From Tomocerus qinae (lineage: Eukaryota > Arthropoda > Collembola > Entomobryomorpha > Tomoceridae), in contig CM034546.1 in NCBI GenBank assembly GCA_020055645.1, positions 130,965,875 through 131,029,874 on the forward strand: a stretch of DNA of 64,000 bases, written 5' to 3'. Positions within the stretch are counted from its first letter, which is position 1. Each line of letters begins with the position of its first letter. Below are positions 46,390 through 57,171 of the stretch, in pieces. Under the pieces are notes generated by a model. The model saw only the letters and a list, made by a program, of their open reading frames with translations. It did no database searches and was not told where the DNA came from. A program made the translations under genes and the position numbers.

Positions 46390-46740
46390 TAAAATTGTAT
46401 TATGTTTGTTAGACTGCAGGTGAACTGGCCTGAAACCACTACATATAAAAATGTAGAGGTGAAGTGTTCCAATGTCACAGGTGATCTGGTCCAAAGACAA
46501 ATTGACATAGGTTCTGGGCTTCTGTGCTTAGTTTGTTTCTCCCATGCAAAGGTTGACAATGGACATGTATAATGTAATGTATACAAAAGCTGAAATTAAT
46601 CAAAATATGGAGTAAAATTTTCAAAATAATATTAGAACAGTTCACCTTTAGCTTTGGGACAGTTCACCTCTGTCATTGGACCAGTTCACCTTTTCCCTTT
46701 TGGACCAGTTTTTCAAGCCAGTTCACCGCGCGTATACCAC
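46390..46740. repeat. Short motif cluster with CCAGTTCACC / GGTGAACTGG units
   Basis: Several copies of GGTGAACTGGCC, GGTGATCTGGTCC, GGACCAGTTCACC and GGACAGTTCACC lie in both orientations, in the 3' flank of GPCR1. It may be a decayed inverted-repeat element related in style to 13163-13375. Confidence 0.45.
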
Positions 46741-47636
46741 GTAGCAGTTTCCTTAACTTAATTTACTCTAAGCCTTTAATAGAGAAAATGCGACGTTCAT
46801 CAACAGGTATACAAAATATATCGCTCATACACATAATTTAGTTATTGTAACTGAGTTAATTGTTCAATTGCATTTCTTCTCGATATCTCTTCCACCCATG
46901 TCTTGTCTTGCAGGATCACTAAATACAATCTAAATACATATACACAAAGTTGTAATACTGTGACGTACATAGTTTCAAATGTATTTGCTTATACCGTTAC
47001 CCAGATGTTTTGGGTTTACTTTTTACAAAAGTATTTGTATCCATCAACATCCAGAACAGCCAACTACCATTTGAAAAATACGTCAAAACTAAGTAAAATA
47101 TACAAATTAAGGTAAGCAGAAATATTATAAATACATGTAGCAAAACCCTTATTGTATATTAATAATTATTTTGTAAGCTAAGTCAATATCTATATTTAAA
47201 AGTAATTAATATTGTAGATGGATAATGAGCTGTGTAAATACTTCAATATTTTATTTAAGATGTGTATTGTGAGTATAGTACATCTGTACATGAATACAAA
47301 GTCCCAAACATGTTTTGAAATAAATGTAAATAAATTAATTTGTGTTTCCATGATAGTCATCCTCGAAATCTCTTCTCTATTGATTCGACGTTGAAAATTT
47401 GTCAGTCATAAAACCATACAAATTCCGAACGCATGGCGATGACTCTATTTAGATACTGCCTATAAACAAGTTAACGTGTGTAGAAATCCAGTAGTTGGTA
47501 GTACTTGGCAACCAATCAGGTATGTCGCAAAACGTAAATATTAATGCGAATTAAATAATTTGATTTAAAACTAGGTTTTGAGTTTCTCTTTACTTCGGTA
47601 TCACGGCAAGATGCCTTGATTGGTCCCATGGCTACG

Positions 47637-47790
47637 CCTCTCAGGGGCAAGGTGACGACATGCTCCAGAAAACTGGTTTACCCCAACCAGTTCTTTCCAA
47701 TTCCAACCACTTTCCTCCCGATTTCGAGTCGGAGAGCTGGTTGGGGGAAACCAGTTTTCTGGAGCATGTCGTCACTTTGTCCTTGAGGGC
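47637..47790. mobile_element. Short hairpin element (arms of about 55 bp)
   Basis: AAGGTGACGACATGCTCCAG, then AAAACTGGTT and CCCCAACCAG at the left, mirrored at the right by CTGGTTGGGGGAAACCAG and CTGGAGCATGTCGTCACTTT. The loop is about 45 bp. Present only in unit 2. Confidence 0.7.
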
Positions 47791-47857
47791 CGAGCCCTGG
47801 AAACATTCAAATCACTTTGTTCACGGAATGAAAGTAACAATGCAATTAAAGTTTTAT

Positions 47858-48003
47858 CTCGCCTGAGTAAGACAGCTTATAGAACCGCACAGTACGTCAG
47901 TCCGTCCGTTCGCAAACACTTTAACGTTTGAACGCTAAGACGGAAGTTGACCAAACTTAATAAAAACCTACATCAAGCCGTAACAGAAGCTCGCCTGAGT
48001 AAA
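47858..48003. mobile_element. Short copy of the AGCTCGCCT-end element
   Basis: TCTCGCCTGAGTAAGACAGC with TTATAGAACCGCACAG at the left and AAGCCGTAACAGAAGCTCGC at the right. Related to 40859-41327. Confidence 0.5.
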
Positions 48004-48623
48004 GGGGAACTGATTCCATATTTTTGGTAGAATATAAGTAGAAGTAGATTAGTTTTGATTACTAAAGTATTCAAAAAATCAAATTAAATTAATGTTGACT
48101 ATGAAAATCAACAGAAAATCAAAATTGATTAATATTGATTATCAAAATGAAAAGAAAAATTTAAATTGTAAACATGACTGTAAATTTGAATATAAAGGCT
48201 AAATATACTTATTTCCGTCCTATAATAGGTATTTCCCAGTTTTATTTACGTTATTATTGAATGTTTTCAAAATTTTTTAGCGTGAAAAGTAAAACTCTGT
48301 TTTAGGGTAACTTGTAAGATGAAATCATACAATTGTTGTGGTTACCTAACCTATCAGTGGTAGCTTTCAGGCTAAATATAAAGAATATTCATTAAACCCG
48401 TAGCAGCGCCGCACCAATTTCAGTTGTCCTAACCCCAAAGTGTCCCAAGCAAGTGAAATGGAAGCTAAAGATGACGTTATTAGTTCCACAACGGTAAACA
48501 ATGAATAGTAACTGTGAAACGAATTTTAAGATAGCACGAAATAAAAAAGTTAAGTGAAGTAAAAATGACGAAAACCGGAAACCTAGCTTAAAATGTGAAG
48601 TCTATTTGATTTATAATATAGAT

Positions 48624-50211
48624 GTTAACGGCAAAAAGTAAATTCAGGCATTAAGGTTAATGCTTAGGCAATAAGCTTAATGCCCGGCATTAAGCTTAAA
48701 GCCTAGGTATTAAACCTAATGCCTGAATTTTACTCGGCATTAAGCTTAATGCCTGGTCTTAATGCCTGATTTGATTGGAAATCATTGTAAACAGCAAAAA
48801 CGTAAGTCTAATATACGCAGTCGATGTGTATTTATGTAAATGTCTACGGTTAGGGTTAGTCATTTAAAACAATGTGGGATTTTACAAGTATTTTAATTTC
48901 ATAAATTTTACTAAATGCTCTTTTAAAACATCCTCCATTTGGATTTCCCAGTAAGTCGAGCGTTAAAGAGTTGCATTGGAGATGCCATGACTTATGATCG
49001 GAATGTGAAGAAATGACTACACGAGATAATGATAGAATTAGGACACAGGAAAATCTATAAGTTTATAGTTTATTTAAATGAAATATGAATCGATCCGATT
49101 TACTCTAAAATACGGAGGTAAATTATAATATTAGTGACGTGATAGTGGTGATTACGTGGGTGGCGATAGGCTAATGATGATGTCACTCCTCATATGTCAT
49201 TGGCCAGGCCGGAGAATAGATAAAGATGACAATTTTTGACAATTGATATTTTTCCTTTGGAGACACTTTAAATCACGCATTTATTACGAAACCACACCTC
49301 AAGACTCAAGACATTGCTGAACTGAAGGCACGAATTGTCGCCGAGGTTACAAGGATTACACCAATGCAACTCTTTAACGCTCGACTTACTGGAAAATCCG
49401 AATGGAGAAGGTGGTAACATATAGCATTTGTAAAATTTATGAAATTAAAATACATGTAAAAATCCCACATTGTTTTAAATGACTAACCCTAACCGTAGAC
49501 ATTTGGGCGTACAGGACGGTCTAATGGTGTAAAAACCTGGCTGGCTGTCCGCATTCTTGGGTTCGAATCCTAAGAGCGCCTCAGGTTGTGTGTTAGTTAG
49601 TCTGGAACTGGGAGAAGCTGTCTTTGCCGTATATTCGTTATTAGCATTGATTTGCCTATCTTGGTGACAATATGACTATCTATCCTTACCCTGTCTGCAG
49701 TGTGCAGATTGCTCTCTTGGTTAGGTGTACACTACGAGTTTACCTTGTGATATACTGGACTGAGGAGCACATGCGAAGGGATGCGGGAGGTTGCGATGAC
49801 TGTCACACCTAATGTGGTCAGCTCACCTAACCTTACCACCTAAGCACAGAAAGGTAGAGTACGGGACTGTGTAGGGCTGTACCACATAATGGTTCAGTAC
49901 CCCTCACCAAAGTCTCTTCGTGTAAGTCTGTACACTCAGTAAAGATGTCCGGGAGTCACTGCAAGTAAGCCACCCCAGGCTTGAGCGGTAGCATAGCTCT
50001 ACTACTATAGTAGATGCTGTGCTCTCCCCCTAACACACACACAACCGTAGACATTTACATAAATACACATCGACTGCGTATATTAGACTTACGTTTTTGT
50101 TGTTTACATTGATTTCCGCCCAAATCAGACAATAAGACCAGCCATTAAGCTTAATGCCGCGTAAAATTCAGACATAAGGCTTAATGCCTGAATTTACTTA
50201 TTACCGTTAAC
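48624..50211. mobile_element. 1.6-kb inverted-repeat element immediately upstream of GPCR2, interrupted by a SINE
   Basis: The ends GTTAACGG-x-AA-x-AAGTAAATTCAG are inverted at both sides. The arms extend about 330-370 bp and include palindromic GCATTAAGCTTAATGC motifs, AACCCTAACCGTAGACATTT and TCGAGCGTTAAAGAGTTGCA. The right arm is split by 49505-50042. The element is absent from the GPCR1 flank, where TATAATATAGACATC is continuous (about 44761). It ends about 105 bp before the GPCR2 start codon. Confidence 0.8.
49505..50042 (+). mobile_element. tRNA-derived SINE with a 14-bp target site duplication
   Basis: AACCGTAGACATTT stands on both sides (49491-49504 and 50043-50056). The uninterrupted version is present in the opposite arm of the host element at about 48835-48862. 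Near the 5' end, GGTTCGAATCC (49560-49570) is a perfect pol III box B, with a TΨC-like stem (CTTGGG / CCTAAG, one wobble). The box A region is degenerate. The 3' end is an AC-repeat (TAACACACACACAAC). At 538 bp it is long for a SINE; the central part has no ORF. Confidence 0.8.
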
Positions 50212-50315
50212 ATAGACATCATTTTGCACAAATTTTATCTTTGATAAAACAATTATGTGGGATTTTATAGCAATTTGTATATTTTGCAGATTTATGAGAA
50301 TTTGAATTAGTGACG

Positions 50316-51504
50316 ATGTCTGCAGACGACATAGCGGAAAGATTTTTGAACTCTTCGTTAGTGGAAGATTGTGAAGCCAGTGAAAATGGGAGCCATATAA
50401 ATATAACTAAAAAATACCCGATTGAATTTGCGGAGCCAATGAATGGATATATATTTCCAGTTTTGCTTGTCGTGACGATAATTATGAACGGGATTGCCAT
50501 AATTGTTCTTTCAAGGCCGAATATGAGGACGACTACTAATTTGGTTCTGATGACATTAGCCATTTCAGACACGTTGACAATGTTATTTCTAGCTCCCTGG
50601 AATATTTACATGTACACATTTGGGAATCACTACAAGCCAGTTACCATTTCAATGTGTTACGCTTTCTATTTGATGTATCACAGGTTACCAGTTATTCTTC
50701 ACACCTTTTCAAACTGGCTGACAGTTCTTTTAGCCCTCCAACGTTACATTTGTGTGAAATATCCTCTGATGGCCAAAAAGTTGGATAACATTATCGCGAG
50801 TTGTAAAAGCGATTATAGTCATAGCCATTTTATCAGTAGTCTGCCATCTGTCACGATTTTTTGATCGGAATTTCACAACTGTAAAAATTAAATGGGAGGG
50901 AAAATGCTACGACGTGTGTAACAGAACAGACCCCTTTTGGAAGTCGGAAATTATCACCCACGACATTTACATTAATATTTACTATTGGTTCAAAGTGTCA
51001 ATTGTCCAGCTGATTCCTTGCGGTTTGCTCATCTACTTCACTTGGGCCTTGACACTCTCTGTGTACGAATTCCAAAGAATACGCTCACAAATTCTGTCCC
51101 GAGATACATCAAAAGTGACACCAAATGATTCACAGAAAAGTTTTAATTCAACGACAATCATGCTCATTGTCCTTGTTTCGGTTTTTCTTTTGGTTGAAAT
51201 CCCATTCGCTATCCTCACAATTTTGAGCATAATTTCCCAAACAATTAAAAAATTTCTAAACTATCATGTTTTTAACATTTTCTTACTTTTTTCCAATTTT
51301 TCTATTTATTTGTCACTCCCAATTAATTTTGTTATATATTGTGGAATGTCTCAAAAATTTAGAGATACTTTCAAAGGGTTGCTTGGATTCGGAAAGGATA
51401 GTAATACTTTACAGATTTCCAATTCTTATTATTGTAATGCAACAAATGAGACTTCTACTACTACTATCAACAGTATAATTGTAGAACAAATGCCAGCGAG
51501 ATAA
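50316..51504 (+). pseudogene. Second sex-peptide-receptor-type GPCR copy with a one-base frameshift (GPCR2)
   Basis: The ATG at 50316 is the counterpart of the GPCR1 start; a GTG two codons earlier is not. The first frame runs to 50864 and matches GPCR1 closely through TM4. At about 50777-50782 GPCR2 has five A where GPCR1 has four (GCCAAAAAGTTGG versus GCCAAAAGTTGG). The reading frame shifts there and the rest of the receptor continues in the next frame to the stop at 51504. Outside this single base the copy looks preserved: TM1-TM3, GNHYKP, FFDR, seven-helix spacing and INFVIYC are all present. The carboxyl tail is shorter (ends EQMPAR). It may be a young pseudogene, a polymorphic null or a homopolymer assembly error. 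Confidence 0.8.
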
Positions 51505-51726
51505 TTTTCAAACACTTTTTATACGATTACTTAGTTTTCACATGATTTTGTTTTTAATACATGTCAAACCAGGCACGTATTTGGTCGAGGGGGGGGGGGG
51601 AGGCGCAATAAGAAATGACCAAAATTAAGATTAATCGCCTGAAGCGCGAAAAAATTTGCGATTTTTGGTATATTTTTGGGAAAAAAATTATTTTCTTTCT
51701 CAGATTTAGGCCCGACTCTGGATGGG
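51345..51726 (+). repeat. GPCR2 3' end and flank, source of a partial duplication
   Basis: This covers the last about 53 codons of GPCR2, 60 bp of 3' flank and a CAGGCACGTATTTGG-type MITE. It is repeated almost unchanged at 52973-53351. Confidence 0.9.
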
Positions 51727-51733
51727 TGCCAAG
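51567..51733. mobile_element. Diverged MITE of the CAGGCACGTATCC family in the GPCR2 3' flank
   Basis: CAGGCACGTATTTGGTCGAG with a G-run at the left and CCCGACTCTGGATGGGTGCC at the right. A second copy lies inside the duplicated segment at about 53192-53351. Confidence 0.6.
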
Positions 51734-54700
51734 AGTTAATTGTTAAAGTTTGGATACAAGTCTCTATTTATTAGGAACCAGAACACTCAGAATTTAGAGC
51801 AGATAGAAATACAAATATATAATAGCTATATTTCCGAAAAAGGGCATGGCAATGCAATCCAACTTAAATATAACACTTATATGTAACATTTATGTCTATC
51901 GTTTTCGGATTTTTTGTTACAGTCATTCAAAAAATATTCCAAAAAAGTTTGTTTATACGCAAGTAGGCAGGTTTTGATTTCGGAAGGTCTTGACATGGAA
52001 TCTTTTTTAAATTATCAATCTTTGCCTGCAATCAGAGTTCATATTATATAATGGAAAATATAATTTGTGACAGATAACCTTTTTTGGATTTCTGACACAC
52101 ACTATGCGATAATATTAATATAGACTGTAGGCTTAGGCTTAAAAACGAAACATAACTTTTATTAAAACTCTGAAGACTCTTGCAAATAAAGACAATTATT
52201 AGAGGAAGAATTAATGCGTGAATGCGTTCTTGAACTGATAGTGACAAGAATGAATCGTTTCTATTATGAGATATTTATGCAGCCTAGTTACTACTATTTT
52301 GCTACGAACAAAGACTTATCAGGAAAAATCTTATAGTTTAGAAACCATTTATTTGACTATTGACCTAATTTTGTAACGTTCATTGAAATATGAAATAAAA
52401 AATTGTAGTATTTGTTACAGTTACTCAGATCCTCATTTAACCTGACATAAATCTCCTTACTTGTTACACTGAATGTTGAAGTCGAGAATAACTGCATGTA
52501 ATCAAGAATAGTTTCAAAGTATAAATTCAATTGTTCATGCAAGTTACTGTTATAATTTTGCTAAATTCAGCAAATATTAATTCTCAATCGTATTAATTGA
52601 TTGGCATATTAAAAATTGAAATTTAAAAAATCATAAACCGATTTATATGGTATATAGCTATCATTATGAACCTCGAATTATGAGGTTCCGACTATGAAGT
52701 GCAAATGTAGACAAAGTTTGAAAGGCATCGCAGCTTCTTGTTGAGATGAATTCAACTAACTGTAAAATTGAATTGTTCTTTTTAGTTACGGTTTTCACAA
52801 AAATATGTTACCTTAAAATTAAAATATATATCCAGTAAGGAACCATTATCATGTAGCACTGAATAAAAAATATATTTAAAACATCATTCCTATATTATTG
52901 TAAATTTGGAGAAAAACTCAATGGGAAAATTAGGCTATGAAGATTAAATTAGTGCGCAAAGCCGATGAGAGTAATGTCTCAAAAATTTAGAGATACTTTC
53001 AAAGGGTTGCTTGGATTCGGAAAGGATAGTAATACTTTACAAATTTCCAATTCTTATTATTGTAATGCAACAAATGAGACTTCTACTACTACTATCAACA
53101 GTATAATTGTAGAACAAATGCCAGCGAGATAATTTTCAAACACTTTTTATACGATTACTTAGTTTTCACATGATTTTGTTTTTAATACATGTCAAACCAG
53201 GCACGTATTTGGTCGAGGGGGGGGGAGGCGCAATAAGAAATTACCAAAATTAAGATTAATCGCCTGAAGCGCGAAAAAATTTGCGATTTTTGGTATTTTT
53301 TTGGGAAAAAAATTATTTTCTTTCTCAGATTTAGGCCCGACTCTGGATGGGATCTATCTACGATGACTTATCACCGTTGTAATGGTCATGTAAAATATCG
53401 TGATACATCGTATGATTTTTGAAGACCTTTCTCTAAGGACCAAAGTATCTTTGTCTTCACCACCTGAAATAACAAAACCTTCAGTTAATGACGATGGACA
53501 AAAACATTTTAATTTCATTATAGATGACATATTCTACGCTTAGATACGCAATAGCATCAAAAGCCATTAATTTCATCGTAATGAACTTTTTGAAGAATAT
53601 GGAAAATATTTGTTCGGTACATTCGACTTTTTTTGTTAAATAGCTTGGCAGAAATTTCGTTTGAATAATTGCACTAAAAAGGAAATTATCTTCCAAAAAG
53701 GAATATGTCTTAAGTTGTTTCCAGAAGGTGACCTTGTCTTTTTTAACAGTGGACATTATAATATCTGAGGGCACTTGTACAATATGCCACGGAGTTAAAA
53801 GTAGACAATATCAACAAGACCCAACTATTCTTTCACTAATTTCTCTCACGGTTTGACGAAAAATAAAAATGCTATACATCATCAAGGACTACGCAAAAAG
53901 TGTGCCAGTTTTTGAGATTAAGATCTGTGTATATTTACAACAAAACCCTCTGAACCGTAATTGTCTTAGTAATTAGTTCAAATGAAAATTGAAAATGCCA
54001 TATCTGAATATATGTATTATGTAGGTAGTATATAATGTGTGTACATACCCCTTATAGATGCATAAATCTAAAAAGGAACGCTAAAAGTATGAGCGGTGTT
54101 TGCCCACAATTTAATTATTTACGGGCATCTGTTTGTATTCCACCAAAGTGATTAAACGGATTCCCAAATATGGAGATAAACAAATTAACAAATTGTATTG
54201 TATATTATATCAAACATTTCATTCTTCCGCATTTTGATTCATAAAATAAAATAACTGTGGTTTTCTTCCTATAGTGTCGGAGGCAGAAGACCTCAATTTT
54301 CTCGAGGAATCCTTTGCTCGTAAATTCCAGGAATTCTAGGCCACAAATACAAACAGGAGGTGTCATTTTTAACCAATAACAAAAATGAAAATACATTTCT
54401 TGCATGTATGACTCCTCAAAATAATAGAATTTTCGAGACTTTTAAAAATATATTTCGAAAATCCAACTTTCAAGCGGTTATCGAAATCCTATAGATTTTG
54501 AAAACAAAAATATAATTACTGTATGTTCGGCTGATTCCCTTAAAAGATAATATTGAAATCAAGAGAGTGTCAGTAGACTTTTAAAGGTTTTAAAGGTTAT
54601 TGATGATATTTATTAATTCAAATGAAATATTTTTTCGAGTTATTATATCGGCTGGAGACAGAATATAAGACCCTTCTTGAATTGCGACTTCACCAAAAAC

Positions 54701-55048
54701 AATTACGATGCTAAAACAATTTTTGTGCATATACCGATAACAAATTTTATTAACAACTGGATTAAAAGGTTTGCTAGTAAATGGCTGTTAATTGTTCTTC
54801 GTAAAAACTCATTAGATTTTTTTTACTACAGGGGCCAAACGAAAACTGGATTAAGGCCTTTGGCATTCTTAAGGGACGATACTAATATATATACTGAGAA
54901 AAATAAACTGTTTGTAATGTAATACTGAAATTAAAATAGAGATATGTAAAGATAATTCTATTCCATTTGAACAATTGATTCCTTTAATAATGTCAATAGT
55001 AGAAATAGTTCTTGCCGTTATTCTTGTCCCTGATCATAATATTGTCTT
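51734..55048. other. Intergenic, one duplicated GPCR fragment, no complete gene seen
   Basis: Apart from 52973-53351 and a transposon-end fragment at about 54830-54893 (AACGAAAACTGGATTAAGGC and TTAAGGGACGATA), this is AT-rich DNA. A 97-codon minus-strand frame at 53774-53481 has no recognisable motifs and unclear splice sites. Confidence 0.45.
52973..53351 (+). pseudogene. Truncated duplicate of the GPCR2 3' end
   Basis: It starts AATGTCTCAAAAATTTAGAG and follows 51345-51726 nearly base for base (main differences: one substitution at TTACAAATTTCC and a shorter G-run). It includes the stop codon and MITE. There is no upstream receptor sequence, so it is not a gene. Confidence 0.9.
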
Positions 55049-57171
55049 TCAAGTTGGAGGATCGAGATCGGGCGAAGCTTCATCTACAAACGGTTCACTG
55101 TGATGAGTTCGTAAATGATTATTTAAACTATTTTGATGAATGAAAGTCTTTTCACAAAAAGGACATTTGGAATACTTTTGTTCAGCGTGATTCCTCGAAT
55201 GAGACTTTAGCGATGTTAACTCAGCAAATCGTTTCCCACAAATTGTGCAGAGGTAGGGCTTTTCTCCAGTGTGAATTCTCGAATGGCTATTCAAATGTTG
55301 TTTAAGGGTGAAAGTCTTTTCGCAGATAGTACATCTGAATGGCTTCTTTCCTATGTGGATCTTCCAGTGAATCCTTAAAGTACTTTTCTTTGCAAAGGTC
55401 TTTCCACACTCAGAGCATCCAAAGGGCTTTTCCCCTGTATGGGTTCTTTCGTGGTCCTCCAATACATGTAGCGTTTTGAATTTTTTGTGACAAAAAGAAC
55501 ATTTGTATTTTCTGTCTAAAGCTATTTCATTTCGTGGTTCTGCATCTGCATTTCCGCTGTTATTAGGAATTTCCCCGATGGTGTGACAATTTAAATGCGA
55601 TAATGACCCAGAAAATGCAATCGAGTTGACAGAAGACTTTTCTTTAGTGTGCAACTGCATGTGCTTATTCAAACTAGACTTCCAAGCTAAGACCTTGCCA
55701 CACTCGGAGCATTTATAACGCTTTTCTCTTGTATGAATCTGGAGGTGGTCCTTTAAGTGACTCTTTTGTTGGAAAGCCCTTCCACACTCGGAACATGCAT
55801 AAGGCTTCTCTCCTGTATGGACCCTTGTATGTTGAATTAAATGTCCCTTCTGAGAAAATGCCTTTCCACACTCGGCACATCCAAAAGGCTTCTCTCCAGT
55901 GTGAACTCTTTCGTGTTTCCTCAAATCACACGGCTTCTGGAAAAATTTTCCACAGAATTGGCACTCACAGTTTTTGTCTTCTGATTTTTTATCAATGGAT
56001 GTTGAATGGACTTCGTTCAGAGAAAATTTCCATGTATTACTTTCCCTAAAGCTGAATTCCGTGTTATTTCCAGAGCCAAATTCTGAATCTCCGTTCCAAT
56101 CAAAGTTATCGCTTTCTACAGACGACCAAGAAATGCTATCTTCGGCAACAAACTTCTGTTCTGAAAAATAATACTTGCTTTTGGTAAGAATTTCTTATAC
56201 TAAGTAAGAAAACTATTTTAACGACAATGGGAATTACTTATCAAACAAATGAATTAGCGATATCAAATTACTTCTTTCTCAGAAAAGAATTGTGAGGAAT
56301 AAGAACTTACCAACGGAATAATCATAACCAAAGGAAACTTCTTCCACTTTTTCCATCTCCCTAGTTTCTTCTTTAATGAGCAAAAATTCATGCACGTCTA
56401 AATTGATTTCCTTGTTTTCAGGCATCATCAAATCCTGCTGGATTTCCAAAGGGATATTATAATTCTTTTGGTCTGTAATAGAAAATATCAAATTCAGATT
56501 CACTGTTATACAAAAGACGAATCATTTTTGACGACGTAAAAAGTAACGTGAAGTATTTTTACAACAATGAATGGTAACATAATACATGGTGGTCGGAAAT
56601 GAACAAGGATTTGACGACTAGTGAAAAGATTCATAAGTCCTAGTTAATTTCCGGCCACCCGGTACTGATCGGATTTATGAAAGACCATTTCAGATACACA
56701 ATATCTATAGTCTGTATTAATATACAATATTCAGAATAATCTGCGGTGGTTACTTGAAAATATAAAGCGACGAATGTTATCAGCAGATCTAATTTGATTT
56801 GTAGAAGCATTTTCAGCAGCATCAGTTACAGATCTGGAGCTTTCAAGAATGAGTTTTACTTCTTGCCTCAACAAATCATAGTTTTTCTGAATACTTGTCA
56901 ATTCCATGAACATTTTGTGAAGATTGTGAACCGTTTTGGAACAAGATGGACAACAGAAAATCCACTGGGAAGGATTTCCTTTCGTGGTCAGCAAAGTCTC
57001 GCAAAATTGTTTTGGGATCTCTAAAATATTCCTCAGAAGAAACACCACAAATATTTGATCTTCTAATTTATTATTAGTTTTAGTAACATCGTTAAGCAGT
57101 TTATCATTTGCGTCACATGTCCGCCGATAGCAAAGTAAGCAAACATTTTCAGCTTCTTGTTTTGCAGACAT
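55049..57171 (-). CDS. ZAD-like C2H2 zinc finger protein, nine fingers
   Basis: Three exons (57171-56754, 56472-56311, 56160-55049) join in frame to 563 residues. Residues 1-90 have C-x2-C (CLLC, 11-14) and CCPSC (73-77) pairs, like the zinc-finger-associated (ZAD) dimerisation domain common in arthropod C2H2 proteins. A helical LTSIQKNYDLLRQEVKLIL follows. Exon 2 is acidic. Exon 3 begins acidic and then has nine C2H2 fingers: four, then a spacer of about 45 residues, then five. Most are joined by TGEKP-type linkers, which indicates DNA binding. The finger at KCSECGKVLAWKSSLNKHMQLH lacks the usual central phenylalanine. It is expected to be a nuclear sequence-specific regulator; the target is unknown. 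ZAD assignment is moderate because the second pair is closely preceded by a third cysteine. Confidence 0.85.

Larger units (their letters stand above)
39780..51504. repeat. Tandem duplication of a GPCR gene with its 5' flank (two units)
   Basis: Unit 1 is about 39780-46113 and unit 2 about 46114-51504. Blocks align in the same order in both: TTTTTGATTTACACTTT plus GGGATGAAGAA (39800/46118), AAAATGCGACGTTCATCAA (about 40100/46780), AGATGGATAATGA (40711/47215), GTGTGTAGAA-TCCAGTAGTTGG (41541/47475), TCAGTGGTAGCTT (42092/48352) and then the GPCR (44873/50316). Differences are mostly private transposon insertions: 40154-40295, 41922-42072 and 42225-44570 in unit 1; 47637-47790 and 48624-50211 in unit 2. 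Confidence 0.85.

Noticed and set aside
49510..49582. Functional tRNA gene
   Set aside because: The TΨC arm and box B are good, but the acceptor stem mispairs and box A is degenerate. Target site duplication and the AC tail identify it as the head of a SINE.
50777..50913. An intron explaining the frame change in GPCR2
   Set aside because: GPCR1 is continuous here and aligns base for base with one extra A; there is no spare sequence to remove.
53481..53774. 97-residue minus-strand ORF as a gene
   Set aside because: No recognisable domain and no convincing splice partners; left as unassigned in the intergenic note.
56794..57024. Plus-strand ORFs opposite the ZAD-like and finger exons
   Set aside because: They overlap exons of the zinc finger gene in antisense and lack their own signals.
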